NCBI GenBank assembly: GCA_030770425.1
Contig: JASJFT010000196.1
Coordinates: 1 to 64,000 of the forward strand
Source: Darksidea phi
Lineage: Eukaryota; Ascomycota; Dothideomycetes; Pleosporales; Lentitheciaceae
DNA length: 64,000 nt
Reading direction: 5' to 3'
The notes beneath the pieces were generated by a model, which did not search any database, was not told the origin of the DNA, and saw only the letters and a program-made list of their open reading frames with translations. Position numbers and translations under genes: made by a program. Numbering within the stretch: the stretch's first letter is position 1; each line of letters starts with the position of its first letter. This document shows, piece after piece, positions 1 to 12,423 of the stretch.

Positions 1-779
1 TAATAAGCCCTAATACGCGAGTTTTACTACTTAATATAGACGAACCTTTTAATAATAAGATACTAGATATATAATAGGAACCTCGTATATTAGTACGAAT
101 ATATACCTTATAGTACCTACTATCTCTAGGCGAAGTAATATATAATATTCTTAACTAAAAATAATAACTATAGGGAAATATCTTAGAACTATAATAAAGA
201 ATCTTATTAGTAAGTATAATACGTTCTCGAGTTTTATATAATACTATAATAGATAATAATAGCCTCTTAAGGTAGGGCCCTAATACTAATATAGCCGAAT
301 ACCGGATCTAGAATAATCTCTAAGCTAAAGGTTTAGAGAGGAGAGATAGTATTATAAACTAAATATATACTATAGACTACTAGTAAATAGAACTACTAGA
401 GATCGAGCTAACTATCTATTCTAATAAAGAATACGACGTAAACCTTATAATTAGAGAATAAGGAGTTACGTAATAGATCTATACCTTAATAAGAATAGAT
501 CTAAAGGATTATATAATAGCTTAGTAGATCTATTAAGATAGAGCTATAGAGCTATAGCTTAGTAGATCTATAGGTATAGAGTTATAGATTTAAGAAAACT
601 AAATTAATATATAATAACTATAAATCTCCTAGATAGTCTTCTCCTTTATAGTTAATTCGAATCTAGATTAATCCTTATCTATTAACGTAATTAAACTATT
701 ACCCCTTTATTCTAACTCTATCTTTCCTATCTTAAGTATAAACCCTAAACGAGGCTAAATAATCTATCGGGCCCGGACC

Positions 780-3700
780 CCGTTAATATACGGACTTCCT
801 ACTAGAGGGTAGTAACTAGGATTAAATTTATTATTAATTACTAAACTATATAGATTAACTCTTTATTAGTAGATATCTATATAATTACTACTTTTAGTAG
901 CTTTCTTTTAATAACTAGTTAAGATTTCTAGCTTACCTAAATAGTCTATAAACTTAAAGCTTCTAATATTACTTTCTAATCTAGAGGTTATTCTATTATA
1001 TCTATTATAGCTTTTTTATTTAAATTAAGTATAAAGATAGAATTATAAAATTTCTTAATTACTTATTAATATTATTTTATCTCGTTAGCCTTCTCTACTA
1101 GAAGATTAATAGGTCTAATATTCTTAATCTTTACCTTTAACTTTAACTTTATAATATAGTTATTTAATATCTTATTAATTATTATAAAGGAATAATTCTA
1201 ATCTTTAATTTTAATATTATTTACTTCTATTAATAATACTTCGGTACTCTTAATAACTAGTTATTTCTATAATATATAATAGAAAGTTATAGTCTTCTCT
1301 AAACCTTTCTTCTTAAGAGCTAATAATTTATTATTAGTAATATTATTTACTATTTTAATAATATTCGCGTTACTACTAGTTACTAGATAGTTCTTCTTCC
1401 TATTAAGCCCTTTTATATTAGTAAATAGTCTTACTAACTCTATATTAGTTACTCTATAGTACTCTATTATTTAGGAAATAAAATACTTTTATATATTATT
1501 AAGAGTAGTATAAAGTCTTTAATTATAAAGCTTCTCTTTATAAAGATAATATAGACTATAGTATTATTTAAATTAACTAGTCTTCTTATTCTTCTTCTTA
1601 TAATACTAGCTATTATTAAAAAGCTTTCTCTATAGAAGATATTCTTAGATTTAATAATCTATTAAGTTATAAATAATATATCCTATTTTCTAAAATTTCT
1701 AATTACTAATTATTTATATATCTATCTTTAGATTTTATATTTAATTATAGGAGCTTATATATAATCTATTATTATATTTAAGATAAAAGATAAATTTAAC
1801 TAACTTATAAAAAGTATAATAATAATTATTCTCTTATACGAATATTAATTAGATTATAAGAATACTCTATTACTAGATATTAAATTACTATTAGATTAAA
1901 ACTAATTTCTTTATACTATTAATAAGCTACTTAATTTAAAGATTAGACGGTAGTTAAGTAATTATTATTAATCTTTTTAATAGTACTACGGGCTTCTATT
2001 ATTAAGAATATATAAACTTAGCTAGGTAGAAAAGCTATTACTTAATATAAGTTTCGATCTTCTTATATACTAATTAGCTAGTTATTAAACTAATATCTAG
2101 GCTTAATATAAGTATAACTTCTTTTTATTTATATAATAATTAGAGGTATTAGTATATTTTCTTTAATTTAAAGGAACGTATATCTTTATTAATTAGTTAG
2201 TACTTCTTATTTATACTAAATATAATTATTATCTAGTTATTATACTTTAATTCTTTAAAGAATAACTATCTAAGCTTAATCTCTATAATCTATAATTAGT
2301 TTAATACTCTACTATTATATATTAAGAACTAGTAATAGTATTTATTAAGTAGAAGAGGTAATTAATAGACTTCTACTAGCTATAATTTAAAAAAGATATA
2401 AGTAGTTTTCTACTATTTAATATCTCTACTAGTATATTTCTTTTAGAGTATTAATTTAAATATAGTCTAACTCTATACTAAGAATATATAATAATATATT
2501 TTAATAATATATACTCTCTAAAATAAATTATAAAAATAGAAAAAAAACTTCTTCTTATTCTATTTATTCTACTCTATTTTATCTATATTAAACTTATAGT
2601 CCTTTAAGAACTATATAATATTTATACTTATAAATAATAATATATTAGAATTACGTAGTAAAAATAGAAAATAGATATTCGTTCTCTTACTAATTAATTA
2701 CTAAAGTTAGTTTATAATTAAAATAATAGCTATTCTAAAGGTTAATAGATTAAATACTAGTACTAATAGCTTCTTAGACTTCTTCTTTTAGAATTTTAGA
2801 TAATAAAGTTTATAGTTTATTATATTATCTTTATCGTCGTCTAACTTATCTTTACTTTTAAAGCTATTATCTAAGCTAACTTTATTAACTTTAGTATAGA
2901 ATTAATAACTCTTCTAGATATTCTTCTTTCCTAACTTCTTTTAAATTAATTAAATTAGATATTTCTTCTTCTAATTATACTTCATCTTTTTTCTTTTCTT
3001 CTTATTTTCTTTTTTTCTAGACTAGTCTTACTTTAAAGTACTAGTAGGTATATTAATAAATAATAAGTCTTTAACCTTAGAGATCTTTTCTTTTTTTTTA
3101 TTAAATAAGTTTTCTTCTTACTCGAGGAATAGTTAATTACTTAACTAGAGGTATTTAAAGAATAATTACTTAAAGCTAGCTAGTACTATTTTAAATATTA
3201 ATTAATAAAGTTTCGACTAAGTATAGTAATAATAATAAAAGGGTATATCTAGTACTCTTAATCTTTTAAAAGGTATTACTCTTATATATCTTCTCTATCC
3301 TCGTAAGCTAGCTAGTATTATTATTTTACCTAAATCTACTAATACTAGTATTAGTCTTCTAATCTAATAACTATACTATAATACTAATAGCTCGCTCTAT
3401 TATATTCTTTTTCTCTTTCTACTAATAAGTAAGATTTAATAGGGAGCTATATAGCTATACTACCCCCCCTTTAATCTTATACTAAGATTTCTAAATATTT
3501 TAATATACTCTTCTTTTTAAGAATCCCCTATAATTCCTTTTATTAGAATTTCTAAAATATTCCGACTAAACGCCTTTCTTTTAAGAATCTTCTATTATTA
3601 TCTAGTATTAGTTTATAATACTATTATCGCTTATCCTAATTACTTTATTTAATATATTATTATATTATTCTAAGCCTATATATATCTATTTATAGTATCT

Positions 3701-3839
3701 AGTATTTATTATATTTAGATATTATTAATTAAGCCTTAAGGTTATAGTAAAACTTCTAATTCTATTATCTTTTTATCTAACTCTTCTCTTTACTTTAGTT
3801 CGATAGACTATTAGAAGTCCTATAGATATTACTAAAAAC
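780..3839. mobile_element. RIP-degraded transposon body, copy A
   Basis: About 3 kb that aligns along its length, in the same orientation, with 25005-27998; differences are mostly C/T and G/A. In both copies the right end runs directly into a 263-bp LTR-like repeat. The coding capacity is destroyed and I could not identify a conserved domain on either strand, so the family is unresolved. An LTR retrotransposon interior is the simplest reading because of the adjoining terminal repeat. The left limit is approximate. Confidence 0.7.
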
Positions 3840-4102
3840 TATAATATATAGGTATATTAGAGATAAGGTAGTAGAGCTTACGACCCGTAGTTAGAGGGAT
3901 AGAAGAAAAGAGTTAATAGAATAAATAGTTAAATAATTAATTAATTAAACTATTTCTTCTATCTACTATATAATAGGATAGATAGTAAATACTAGTTAAA
4001 GACTTTTCTAGATAATATCCTTTTAAAGCCCGGTCTAATATTTCGCCGCTTACCTAAGCTTTTAACGCTCGATTAGAAGGCTTCCTTTACTACTATACTA
4101 TA
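3840..4102. repeat. LTR-like terminal repeat, copy 1
   Basis: A 263-bp unit that recurs at 17516-17778 and 27999-28259 with the same ends. It starts TATARTATATAGG and ends ACTATACTATA, so the termini are inverted (TATAGTATA / TATACTATA). If RIP changed the canonical LTR ends TG...CA to TA...TA, this fits a long terminal repeat of a retrotransposon. Copies 1 and 3 are preceded by the same 3-kb body. No target-site duplication is convincing after RIP. Confidence 0.65.
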
Positions 4103-6575
4103 ATAATATTAATATAAATCTTATCTAAGATATAAGAAGAATATTCTTATAATATATAAGAGAAAATTTATAATAATTTTATTATACTATAAGACTTATA
4201 GTTAAATAGCTCTATATTAGAAATCTTTATACTATTAATCTTTTTAGCTAAATATTTTAGTATTATTAGATCTAAATAATTTAGTATTATATACTACTTA
4301 TATAAAGGGCGCGCTATATAAGAAATAATATAAAAGAAATAATTATTATAAAGAATAGTATATATAATAGTATATATAGCCTTCTCTTTATTATAAATAA
4401 TTAGAAAATTAGAGATCCTATCTATCTTAGATAGATAAGTAAACTCGAAGTCGTTAGACTTTATAAGTATATTAATACTACTATTATAAAAGTAGTTCTT
4501 TTATTTAAAGAAAGCTTATAAGATAATATTTATTATAAAGTCTTCTTCGAAGACTATATTATTTAAAATAATAGTCTAAGCTATATTATTACTCTTAGTA
4601 ATATTAAATTATATAATACTTAGTTCTTAGACTTATAATATACTATTAATATTTTTAATTATAGATATAGATTTATCTAACTAGGTAATAAATTTAGATT
4701 TATTATTATAAATACTCTAATTAGTAATAGTATTATAATAATAACGATATTTATATATTATATTATAAGTAGTATACTAAAGTATTAATAGAAAGATATT
4801 TATATAAAAGAAGATAGTACTATATAGAGTATCTAGTATCTTAAAAGAGGGTTACTCTTATAGTAATAATAGACGACTAACTATTATATAGATATTTACT
4901 ATATTAATTATTATTTTTATAATATTAGCTTTTATCTTTTTAGTCTTTTTTTTCTTCTTTATTTCTACTTTCTTCTTAGGGTATAGCTTAAAGTAGTAAT
5001 TAAATTCTTTATAATAAGGTTTCTTATAATAAGAGTATAAATTATACTTCTAACTTTTTAGTATATTAGTTAATTTAATAGTATCTATTTTATTAGTCGT
5101 ATTTATACTATTAGTTATAGTATTAATAGGAGTATACTTTATATAATATTTATTAATATATTCCTCTTCTTTTTTCTTAGTCTTAATAGTAAAAGTCTTA
5201 ATAGGGTCTATAGACTATAATTTACTATACTCTATTAGAGCTTATTTAAGTCTATTAACTATCTATTTTCTTTTATAGTAAAGATTATTATATTAGTTCT
5301 TTACCTAAGCTAGTATTATATAACCTAGCTTAGTTAAGTATATAATATTAGAGAGAAGATTATTTAAATCTTCGTTATATATAAGGATACTATTAAGATA
5401 TAGAATATTATAAAGTATAATAGTAATATCTACTATACTAAGATCTATAACTATATTTTAAAAGGTACTAGTCTATTTATAGACTAATAAGTAGTAGTTA
5501 AATAAAATTCTTTAAAGAGTCTTAATAGTTTTATAGATATTATCTAAACTTATACCTTTATTATTAGAGCTAAGTATACTATATATCTTATATATAATAT
5601 CTTTTATACGTAGAGATATATAATAGTTAGTATATATATTCTTAAAAATAATACTTTATAACTTAATATCCTTTAAATCCTAGTTATAAACTACCTTCTC
5701 TAATTTAAATTATTATTTAATAATTATTTTATTTTAAAATCTTATATATTTATTATATTATTCGGCGCTCTTATAAATCTATTATATTTATTTCTTATAT
5801 TAAATCTTTAATATATTAAAGTAAGCTATAATTTACTTATATATAGGAGTTAGAAAGCTAGAAACTATAGTTAATATAATAGATAGTATAGGAATAATAG
5901 ATTTATTAAGTTTAATCTTAATAAAGTCGTCTAGATTATAAGTAGGCTAGGTAAGTAAGCTATTAAGGATATTCTTCGTCTAATACTCTATAGTATAGTT
6001 ATTAAGTTATTTATTCTAGTTCTTTTAGTTCTTATTATATATATAAAAGGTAATATCTAAAGTATATATAGTCTAGTTAATTAAGATAGCTTAACTAGAG
6101 TTTATTATAAATATACTATACTCTATAGTATAAAATTATAATAAATTAGTATAAATTATAAAGGTATTATACCTAAGAGTATAGAATCTTAAGTAGTAAT
6201 AGTATTAAAGTAGCTAAATATAACTTAATAAATAGTATTAGAAGCTAATCTATCTTCTCGTAATAAACCTAATAGTTTAATATAGAGTTTAGTAGTACGT
6301 AGATTTATAAAAGGCTTATAATCTATAGATTAATAAGGGTAAAAGTTATATAATTATAAAATTAATATATTATAGAATCTATATTAGAAGTAGACTATAT
6401 AGTAAATATAAGGCGTTAGTCGTCTTAGTATATAATATCTTATTATAAAATATAGTAAATAAGGTAATATTAAGGGATTAGATAATATTTAGCGGTACGT
6501 AATATCTTATAGTAAAATATAGTAAATAAGACTTAAATTAGATTAGATAGAAATCCTAAAGAGGACTACTAATAG

Positions 6576-6800
6576 CTATTATACTCTACTTAGTTTAATC
6601 TTTAGTATATTATATAAGATCTATCTTTCTCTTAATTATTATATTTTACTTAGTTTAATCTTTAATATATTATATAAGATCTATTTTTTTTTCTTAGTTA
6701 TTATATTCTACTTAGTCTAATCTCTAGTATATTATTCTAGATCTATCTTTCTCTTAATTATTATACTCTATTTAGTCTAATCTCTAGTATATTATACTAG
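6576..6800. repeat. Short tandem repeat, about 3.8 x 60 bp
   Basis: Four successive units of 58-61 bases share the core TTAGTYTAATCTYTARTATATTA followed by an AGATCTAT stretch. Units begin near 6578, 6636, 6697 and 6758. Differences are C/T and G/A, in line with RIP having acted after the array formed. No coding or promoter role is visible. Confidence 0.7.
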
Positions 6801-7439
6801 TTTTAAATAATAATATAAGTATTAGTTATAATATTAGTCCTAATAAATCTACCCTTATTATTAAGAATTTTAGAAAAGTTAAATCTTATATATATAACCT
6901 TTCTTCTATTCTACTCTAAATTAAATTTAATAAGAATAACTATTTAAATAACTAAATAATATTAAACTTAAATAAAGCTCTAATTAATAAGTTTTATAAG
7001 AAGTTAGATAAAGAGTAGATATAGATATATATTATCTATTATTATTACTAATTTTAAATTAAAATATATAACTATTAATATCTAATATATTATAATAATA
7101 GAGTTAAGTACTTTAATAATTCTAATTAGATTTTATTTTATAGGACTATAAATAGTATAGACTTTAGTTTATTACTAATTACTCTTTTACTTTTAATAGA
7201 TATAGAGAAGATATTAATAGTTTAAGTATATATCTTTATAGAAATTTAGTAGTATTATAGTTTATAATAAAAGTATAGAGGTTATATTTATTATTTTATT
7301 ATAAATATTAATTAGATATTTTATAAGCTTTCTCTTTTACTTTCTAAATTAGATATTATAATTCTTAAGCTATCCTAATTAAATAATAATAATAGGAATA
7401 TAATTAATTATTAATTTAAAAAGAACTTTAAGATATACT

Positions 7440-7985
7440 AATTAATTATCCCTTCTCTAGGAGCTTAGACTACTATTTAGTATAACGTTATATTAGCTTC
7501 TAGGCTAGCTATATTTTTTATAATTCTAATTATCTTATTATATTTTAATATTTTAATATCTTATATAATAGTATAGGTAATAACTATAGAATAATAATAG
7601 CTTTTAATTTACTAATAATATATATAGATAGTTAAATACGCCGATAATATCGAATCCTCTACTAATAATAATAATAAGATAATCTACGCTAGACTACTTC
7701 TTAGTCCTCTACTTACTAGTAGTCTCTCTAGCTAGGTATTCCTATTATTTATTCTACTTATCCTTACTAGTTCCTTCGTATTTAATTCTCTACGTTATCG
7801 TTTATATTATATTTACTATAGATACTAGCTCTATCTTTTATATTAGATATTAGTTCCTTTAATAGTCTATTAAGAAGGCTAATTTCTTTCTCTTAAATAA
7901 TCTTCTCTATATAAGCTTATCCTCTAGCCTACGTAGATAGTATAGCTACCTCTTAATAAAACGTCTATTCTCGTTATATAGGACC
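7440..7985. repeat. Dispersed RIP-degraded repeat segment
   Basis: This segment matches 15610-15800 (its left part, same orientation), the reverse complement of 16790-16980 (left part), and 16975-17335 (right part, same orientation). The left module of about 190 bp therefore occurs at least three times, twice as inverted copies about 1 kb apart in the second AT block. It abuts normal-composition DNA at 7985. No coding content is visible. Probably pieces of a nested DNA transposon; family unresolved. Confidence 0.6.
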
Positions 7986-8021
7986 TTGGATAAATATGAT
8001 TCATTCACAAGACCTCAAAGC

Positions 8022-8185
8022 CTCTCGCACAAGGTCTGTGCCAGTGCGGGTCGGCCGTCCTCCCTGCTAGTGGTGGCGAGACGACGTATCTTTTGTCTGC
8101 AGCTACGCTCCGCTAGTTATGTTGCCACCGAGTGCGTGTTAAGGAAATAGGCTAAACCTGTTTGGACGTCTAACCTCGCGCCGAG
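8022..8185 (+). repeat. Dispersed repeat, left inverted copy
   Basis: About 165 bases beginning CTCGCACAAGGTCTGTGCC. The reverse complement of 12180-12360 matches it closely over the first 100 bases and with small gaps for the rest. A third, more mutated copy lies at 14285-14350 in the same orientation. It sits just at the edge of the AT-rich block. It resembles a long terminal inverted repeat or a short dispersed element; I find no coding content. Confidence 0.75.
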
Positions 8186-8357
8186 GCTATCTGCATGCAG
8201 CAATCTAGAGAGTGAGATCTTGTATGGCAAAGCGCTATGCAGGTGGACAAAATATTCATGAATCACGCTCAGATAACAACGCCAACTCAACACATGTCAT
8301 ATCGACCAGCCCAATGTTGAGACTGCTACTCCTCCACCAATTCCGGCACCATGTCGT

Positions 8358-10239
8358 TCAGACAACTCGTACGCTGATCTTCGGGCCCACAACACAGTTA
8401 CTCTGGATCAACCCAAGACCAACCCTCCTGTAATGATTCTCCATACCAGTCGGCCTAATAACCAATATGCAGTATTCTTCAGGGTCCATCGCATCGACCT
8501 TATGAATCCTCCCAACAACAACACACCGTTCTTCAACCAGTTCTTCGCTGTCCGCAACATCATACAGTATCACCCCTCTTTCTGATCCATCGGAATCCAG
8601 GACCGCACACTCTTTCCCATCTGCTTTTATTGCGAGATTCTTGAAACTCAGTGCGTTGGTAATAAGTGCATGTTCGCACTCTTCATCGAACCTGAGGTGA
8701 TCAATCCAATCAACTTCGCCCAAAAAGACACCCAGAAGCTCGATGCCTCCACTATAAGCCATCCATGACCAAGATGGCATATCATAGCTGTACGGTATCT
8801 CCTCTACCTTGTCGTTCGACGCATACCAGAGCAGGGTTCTGTGAAGGTACTTCTGGAAGATGCCATATCTGCTGCGACAATCTAAGGCGCGCGCGATGCG
8901 ATCCTCCAACCCAGACATTGCAACACGTCTATCAGTTTGGACTGTAAGATTCCGCTTTGAATATTCCCTTAAAAGGAAGGAGATGCAATTTAAAGTGCGC
9001 CGCTTGCCTGATTGGAGGAGACGGGTTGGAAAATTTGGATCAAGCGTGAAGAACTGGTCCCTCGTATCGCTACATATGAATACCTCTAGTTAGGAAAATA
9101 TCATCTCAGGTGTTGTGAAGCTCGTACCTTTTTAGCCTAGTAAGATTTTCGTAGTACACCCCTTCCCCACATTCCCAGTACGTCTGATTGACGCTGAAGT
9201 GGATAGTCCGTCTCGACAAAACCCTTTCTTGCATTACCCATGCTCGCGTATTAAGTAAAGCCCTATCCACATGGTTTTCGAAATCATCTATATCAGTACT
9301 AATGTAGAACTGCCGGCCTGAGGTATCTTGAACATAAGCGTGCTCAGTACGTATGTCACGCTCAAGGAACCCTGCTTTGGAGTCGGCAGCTGCAGTTGCA
9401 GCGATTGTGCAATAGGCCTCCGAAAAGACGCTCTCCATTCGGCCTGATTCGCGTTTCCAGTCCTCATGATTGTCCCCGTATTGGATGATACATAGTGAGT
9501 CGATCCAGAGATATAGAACGCCAACTTCTCGGGTCACTTCAACAGCGTCTTGGAAGGTCTTCGGTAGCTCGGAGAGACTGAATCCATCTAGCCGTTTGGA
9601 TATATTGGTCATGGTTGTACAGTACCGTTCCTTCTCTTGTTTTGAGACGTTGCCCCAGCAGTGGGATAGTGCTAGGTATTCGTTTCTGCTTGCTTGTGAA
9701 CCAAGGACCAGACGTACTAACTCTGAAGAGTAACCTGAGTCCTTTGGGTCACCGACGTAGAGGACTCTTGTCGGCAATGCTTCCTTGGGTTCGCTTGAGT
9801 GCCTACTGCAATCATGGGAGTCGTCACACCAACGAAGCCATGCGCGGAGCAGTGCGAATCGGGGGGAATTTTGAGATTCAGGAAGTATTGGGCGTCCAAT
9901 TGGGTAACGATCGACGGCGTGTCCTGTTGCGACGACATGTGATAAGTAAAAACGTTATTTTAGGAGTGAGTACAAGAGCTATTATAACGTCTTACCTGGT
10001 TCCACGCAAAACCGTAGAAGGCGCTGGCCAGTTGCCCCTACGCTAAGTGCCGAATCCGATCGTTTGATGTCGATATTGCCGCTGTCACCGTTGATTCCGT
10101 GCTGGATGGCATGCAGCAGCATTCTGCAGATCGAACAAGTTTCTGCAGAAGTATGCATGTCGGAGAGTCTACGCTGTGTATTTAACCCAGCCACAAATTC
10201 GTTGCAGCAAGGACAAAGAAGAACAGGGGTAGATGGTAT
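8358..10239 (-). CDS. HET-domain protein, probable lost start codon
   Basis: Three exons on the minus strand (10239-9996, 9923-9128, 9060-8358) joined by introns of 72 and 67 nt give 580 codons in one frame. An N-terminal Cys-rich region (LLCPCCNEF, CSICRML) is followed by a WLRWCDDSH pre-HET stretch, LPTRV, then the HET signature YLALSHCWG (about residue 160), LPKTFQDAV and YLWIDSLCIIQ. The C-terminal part has the usual LLREYSKRNLTVQTDR and a YRRVG ending. HET domains act intracellularly in heterokaryon incompatibility and cell death in ascomycetes. No ATG precedes the Cys-rich part in frame. An ATA codon at 10239-10237 sits where a start is expected and could be a RIP-type ATG-to-ATA change. 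An unseen upstream exon is the alternative. It may therefore be a pseudogene. Confidence 0.8.
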
Positions 10240-10352
10240 GCCAAATGGTAGACCAGACAGAAATTCCTGAGAAAAACGATTGTCGAAATGGATAAGCCAA
10301 CTCTGGTTCTATTCTCAAGTGTTATTCTAAGGTTCACAAGAGAGTAATGCAG

Positions 10353-11640
10353 AGGTCAACTTACGCGCTACACCACCAAACACATCCGCATTAGCAGCAG
10401 CCTCGCATCTCAGGGTGTGCAGGTCAACCTACTTCCTACACCACCAGACACATCCGCATTAGTAGCAGCCTCGTATCTTAGGGTTTATAGGTCAACTTAC
10501 GTCCTATACCACCAAATACGCCCGTATTAGTAGTAGCCTCGCATCTTAGGGTTTACAGGTCAACTTACCTCCTATACCACCAAACACGTCTATATTAGTA
10601 GCAGCCTCGTATCTCAAAGTATATAGGTCAACTTACGCCCTACACCACCAGACACGCCCGTATTAGTAGCGGCCTCGTATGTCAAAGTATACAGGTCAAC
10701 TTACGAACTATACCACCAGACACACCCGTATTAGTAGTAGCCTCGCATCTCAGGGTATATAGGTCAACTTACACGCTATACCACCAGACACGCCCGTATT
10801 AGTAGCAGCCTCGCATCTCAAAGTATACAGGTTAACTTACGTACTACACCACCAAATACACCCGTATTAGTAGTAGCCTCGCATCTCAAGGTATACAGAT
10901 CAACTTACGTCCTACACCACCAGATACGCCCGCATTAGCAGCTACCTCGCATCTCAGGGTATACAGGTCAACTTACGTACTACACCACCAGACACGCCCG
11001 CATTAGCAGCAGCCTCGTATCTTAGGGTATATAGGTCAACTTACGCCCTACACCACCAGATATACCCGTATTAGTAGCAGCCTCGTATCTCAAAGTATAC
11101 AGGTCAACTTACGTACTACATCACCAGACACGCCCGTATTAGCAGCAGCCTCGTATCTCAGGGTATATAGGTCAACTTACCTCCTACACCACCAGACACG
11201 CCCGTATTAGTAGCAGCCTCGTATCTTAGGATATATAGGTCAACTTACGTCCTACACCATCAAACACTCCCGTATTAGTAGCAGCCTCGTATCTTAGGGT
11301 ATATAGGTCAACTTACGTCCTACACCACCAGACACATCCGTATTAGTAGCAGCTTCATATCTCAGGGTTTATAGGTCAACTTACGTCCTACACCACCAAA
11401 TATATCTATATTAGTAGTAGCCTCGTATCTTAGGGTATACAGGTTAACTTACACGCTACACCACCAGACAAGCCCGTATTAGTAGTAGCCTCGCATCTTA
11501 AAGTATATAGGTCAACTTACGTCCTACACCACCAGACATATCTATATTAGTAGCAGCCTCATATCTCAGGATATACAGGTTAACTTACGTCCTACACCAC
11601 CAGACACGCCCGTATTAGCAACAGCCTTACATCTTAGTAT
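10353..11640. repeat. Minisatellite, 19 copies of a 68-bp unit
   Basis: Nineteen head-to-tail units plus a degenerate partial one begin with the conserved GTCAACTTAC and continue with CACCA, CCGTATTAG and CAGCCTCG blocks. The first two units keep CA-rich forms (CGCATTAGCAGCAG), whereas most others read CGTATTAGTAGTAG, i.e. CpA changed to TpA in graded fashion. Because 68 is not a multiple of three, the array is not coding. On the minus strand every unit carries GTAAGT, a splice-donor-like sequence, directly upstream of the HET gene exons. Spacer-free direct repeats rule out a CRISPR array. Confidence 0.95.
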
Positions 11641-12179
11641 CATTATAGTAACCTACTTCCTATATATATTATCTTAGCATAATCTAACAATTATCTTTAA
11701 AAAGCCTACTTTCTAATTATCCTATTAGCTAAAGTCAGACTACTTTTATTAGACGTGCTAGGTTACCGTAAATTGTAGATGTTCCATATCCCTTATTATC
11801 AAATTTATACTAGACAAAGTAGTATAGAAATGAATACGTCGTAGAAAGTTAGAAGATATACTACAGAGAGTAGAGAAGGGAGTTAAGACATTCCTCAAAG
11901 TTGCTATCGAAGGTGCGGGGTGGCCTGTCGCCTGCTGCCTAATTGTGTCGGCCCTACTATTGTTCCGATTTGTTTCGGATTGAGGCTTGAACCTCGGATC
12001 TATGCCTAATTTGGACTTCTGTGTGTATCCTCTCTTCCCCGACCGTGCGCGTTCTATATACAGGCTGCTATATAGGCTTTCTTTCTCGAGTTCCCACTCA
12101 GTATTCTAGTTATATTCACCACACTATCTCAGCCCTACGAGCAGCCCTACTGTGATGCACTAACAGCCATACCGTGATC
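11641..12179. other. Intergenic, AT-rich tail of the minisatellite
   Basis: The first 250 bases continue the CA/TG-poor composition of the minisatellite and then return to normal composition by about 11880. I see no supported gene, RNA or regulatory motif. Confidence 0.6.
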
Positions 12180-12360
12180 CCTAGCAGTACGGGGTTAGAC
12201 ACCCAAAAAAGTCTAGGCTACGTCCTTACCCAAAGAGACGTACTTGGTGGCAACATAATTAGCAGAACTTTAGCCGCAAACAAAAGATACTTCGTCTCGC
12301 CACCACTAGCAGGGAGGACGGCCGACCCGCACTGGCACAGACCTTGTGCGAGGGGCGTAG
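12180..12360 (-). repeat. Dispersed repeat, right inverted copy
   Basis: Reverse complement of the repeat at 8022-8185, ending in GGCACAGACCTTGTGCGAGG. With the left copy it frames 4.3 kb holding the HET gene and the minisatellite. Short ORFs here are not supported as genes. Confidence 0.75.
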
Positions 12361-12423
12361 AATTTTTGGGCATAGATGAAAGAGATGTTAAGTTGTACGC
12401 GGCCACTTGGAACATGCGCCACA

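Larger units (their letters stand above)
1..7985. repeat. RIP-saturated AT-rich repeat block, left
   Basis: This tract is strongly AT-rich and contains almost no CA or TG dinucleotide; a rare exception is near 2980. TA is abundant and CG survives at low level. That is the known signature of repeat-induced point mutation acting on both strands until nearly all CpA is gone. No open reading frame of meaningful length survives. It contains a long repeat shared with 25.0-28.3 kb, a small tandem repeat near 6.6 kb and a segment shared with 15.6-17.3 kb, all listed separately. The right edge is abrupt: within about 30 bases near 7985-8015 normal composition returns. Confidence 0.9.

Noticed and set aside
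10353..11640. CRISPR-like array
   Set aside because: Units are 68 bp with no unique spacers, in eukaryotic DNA; it is a minisatellite.
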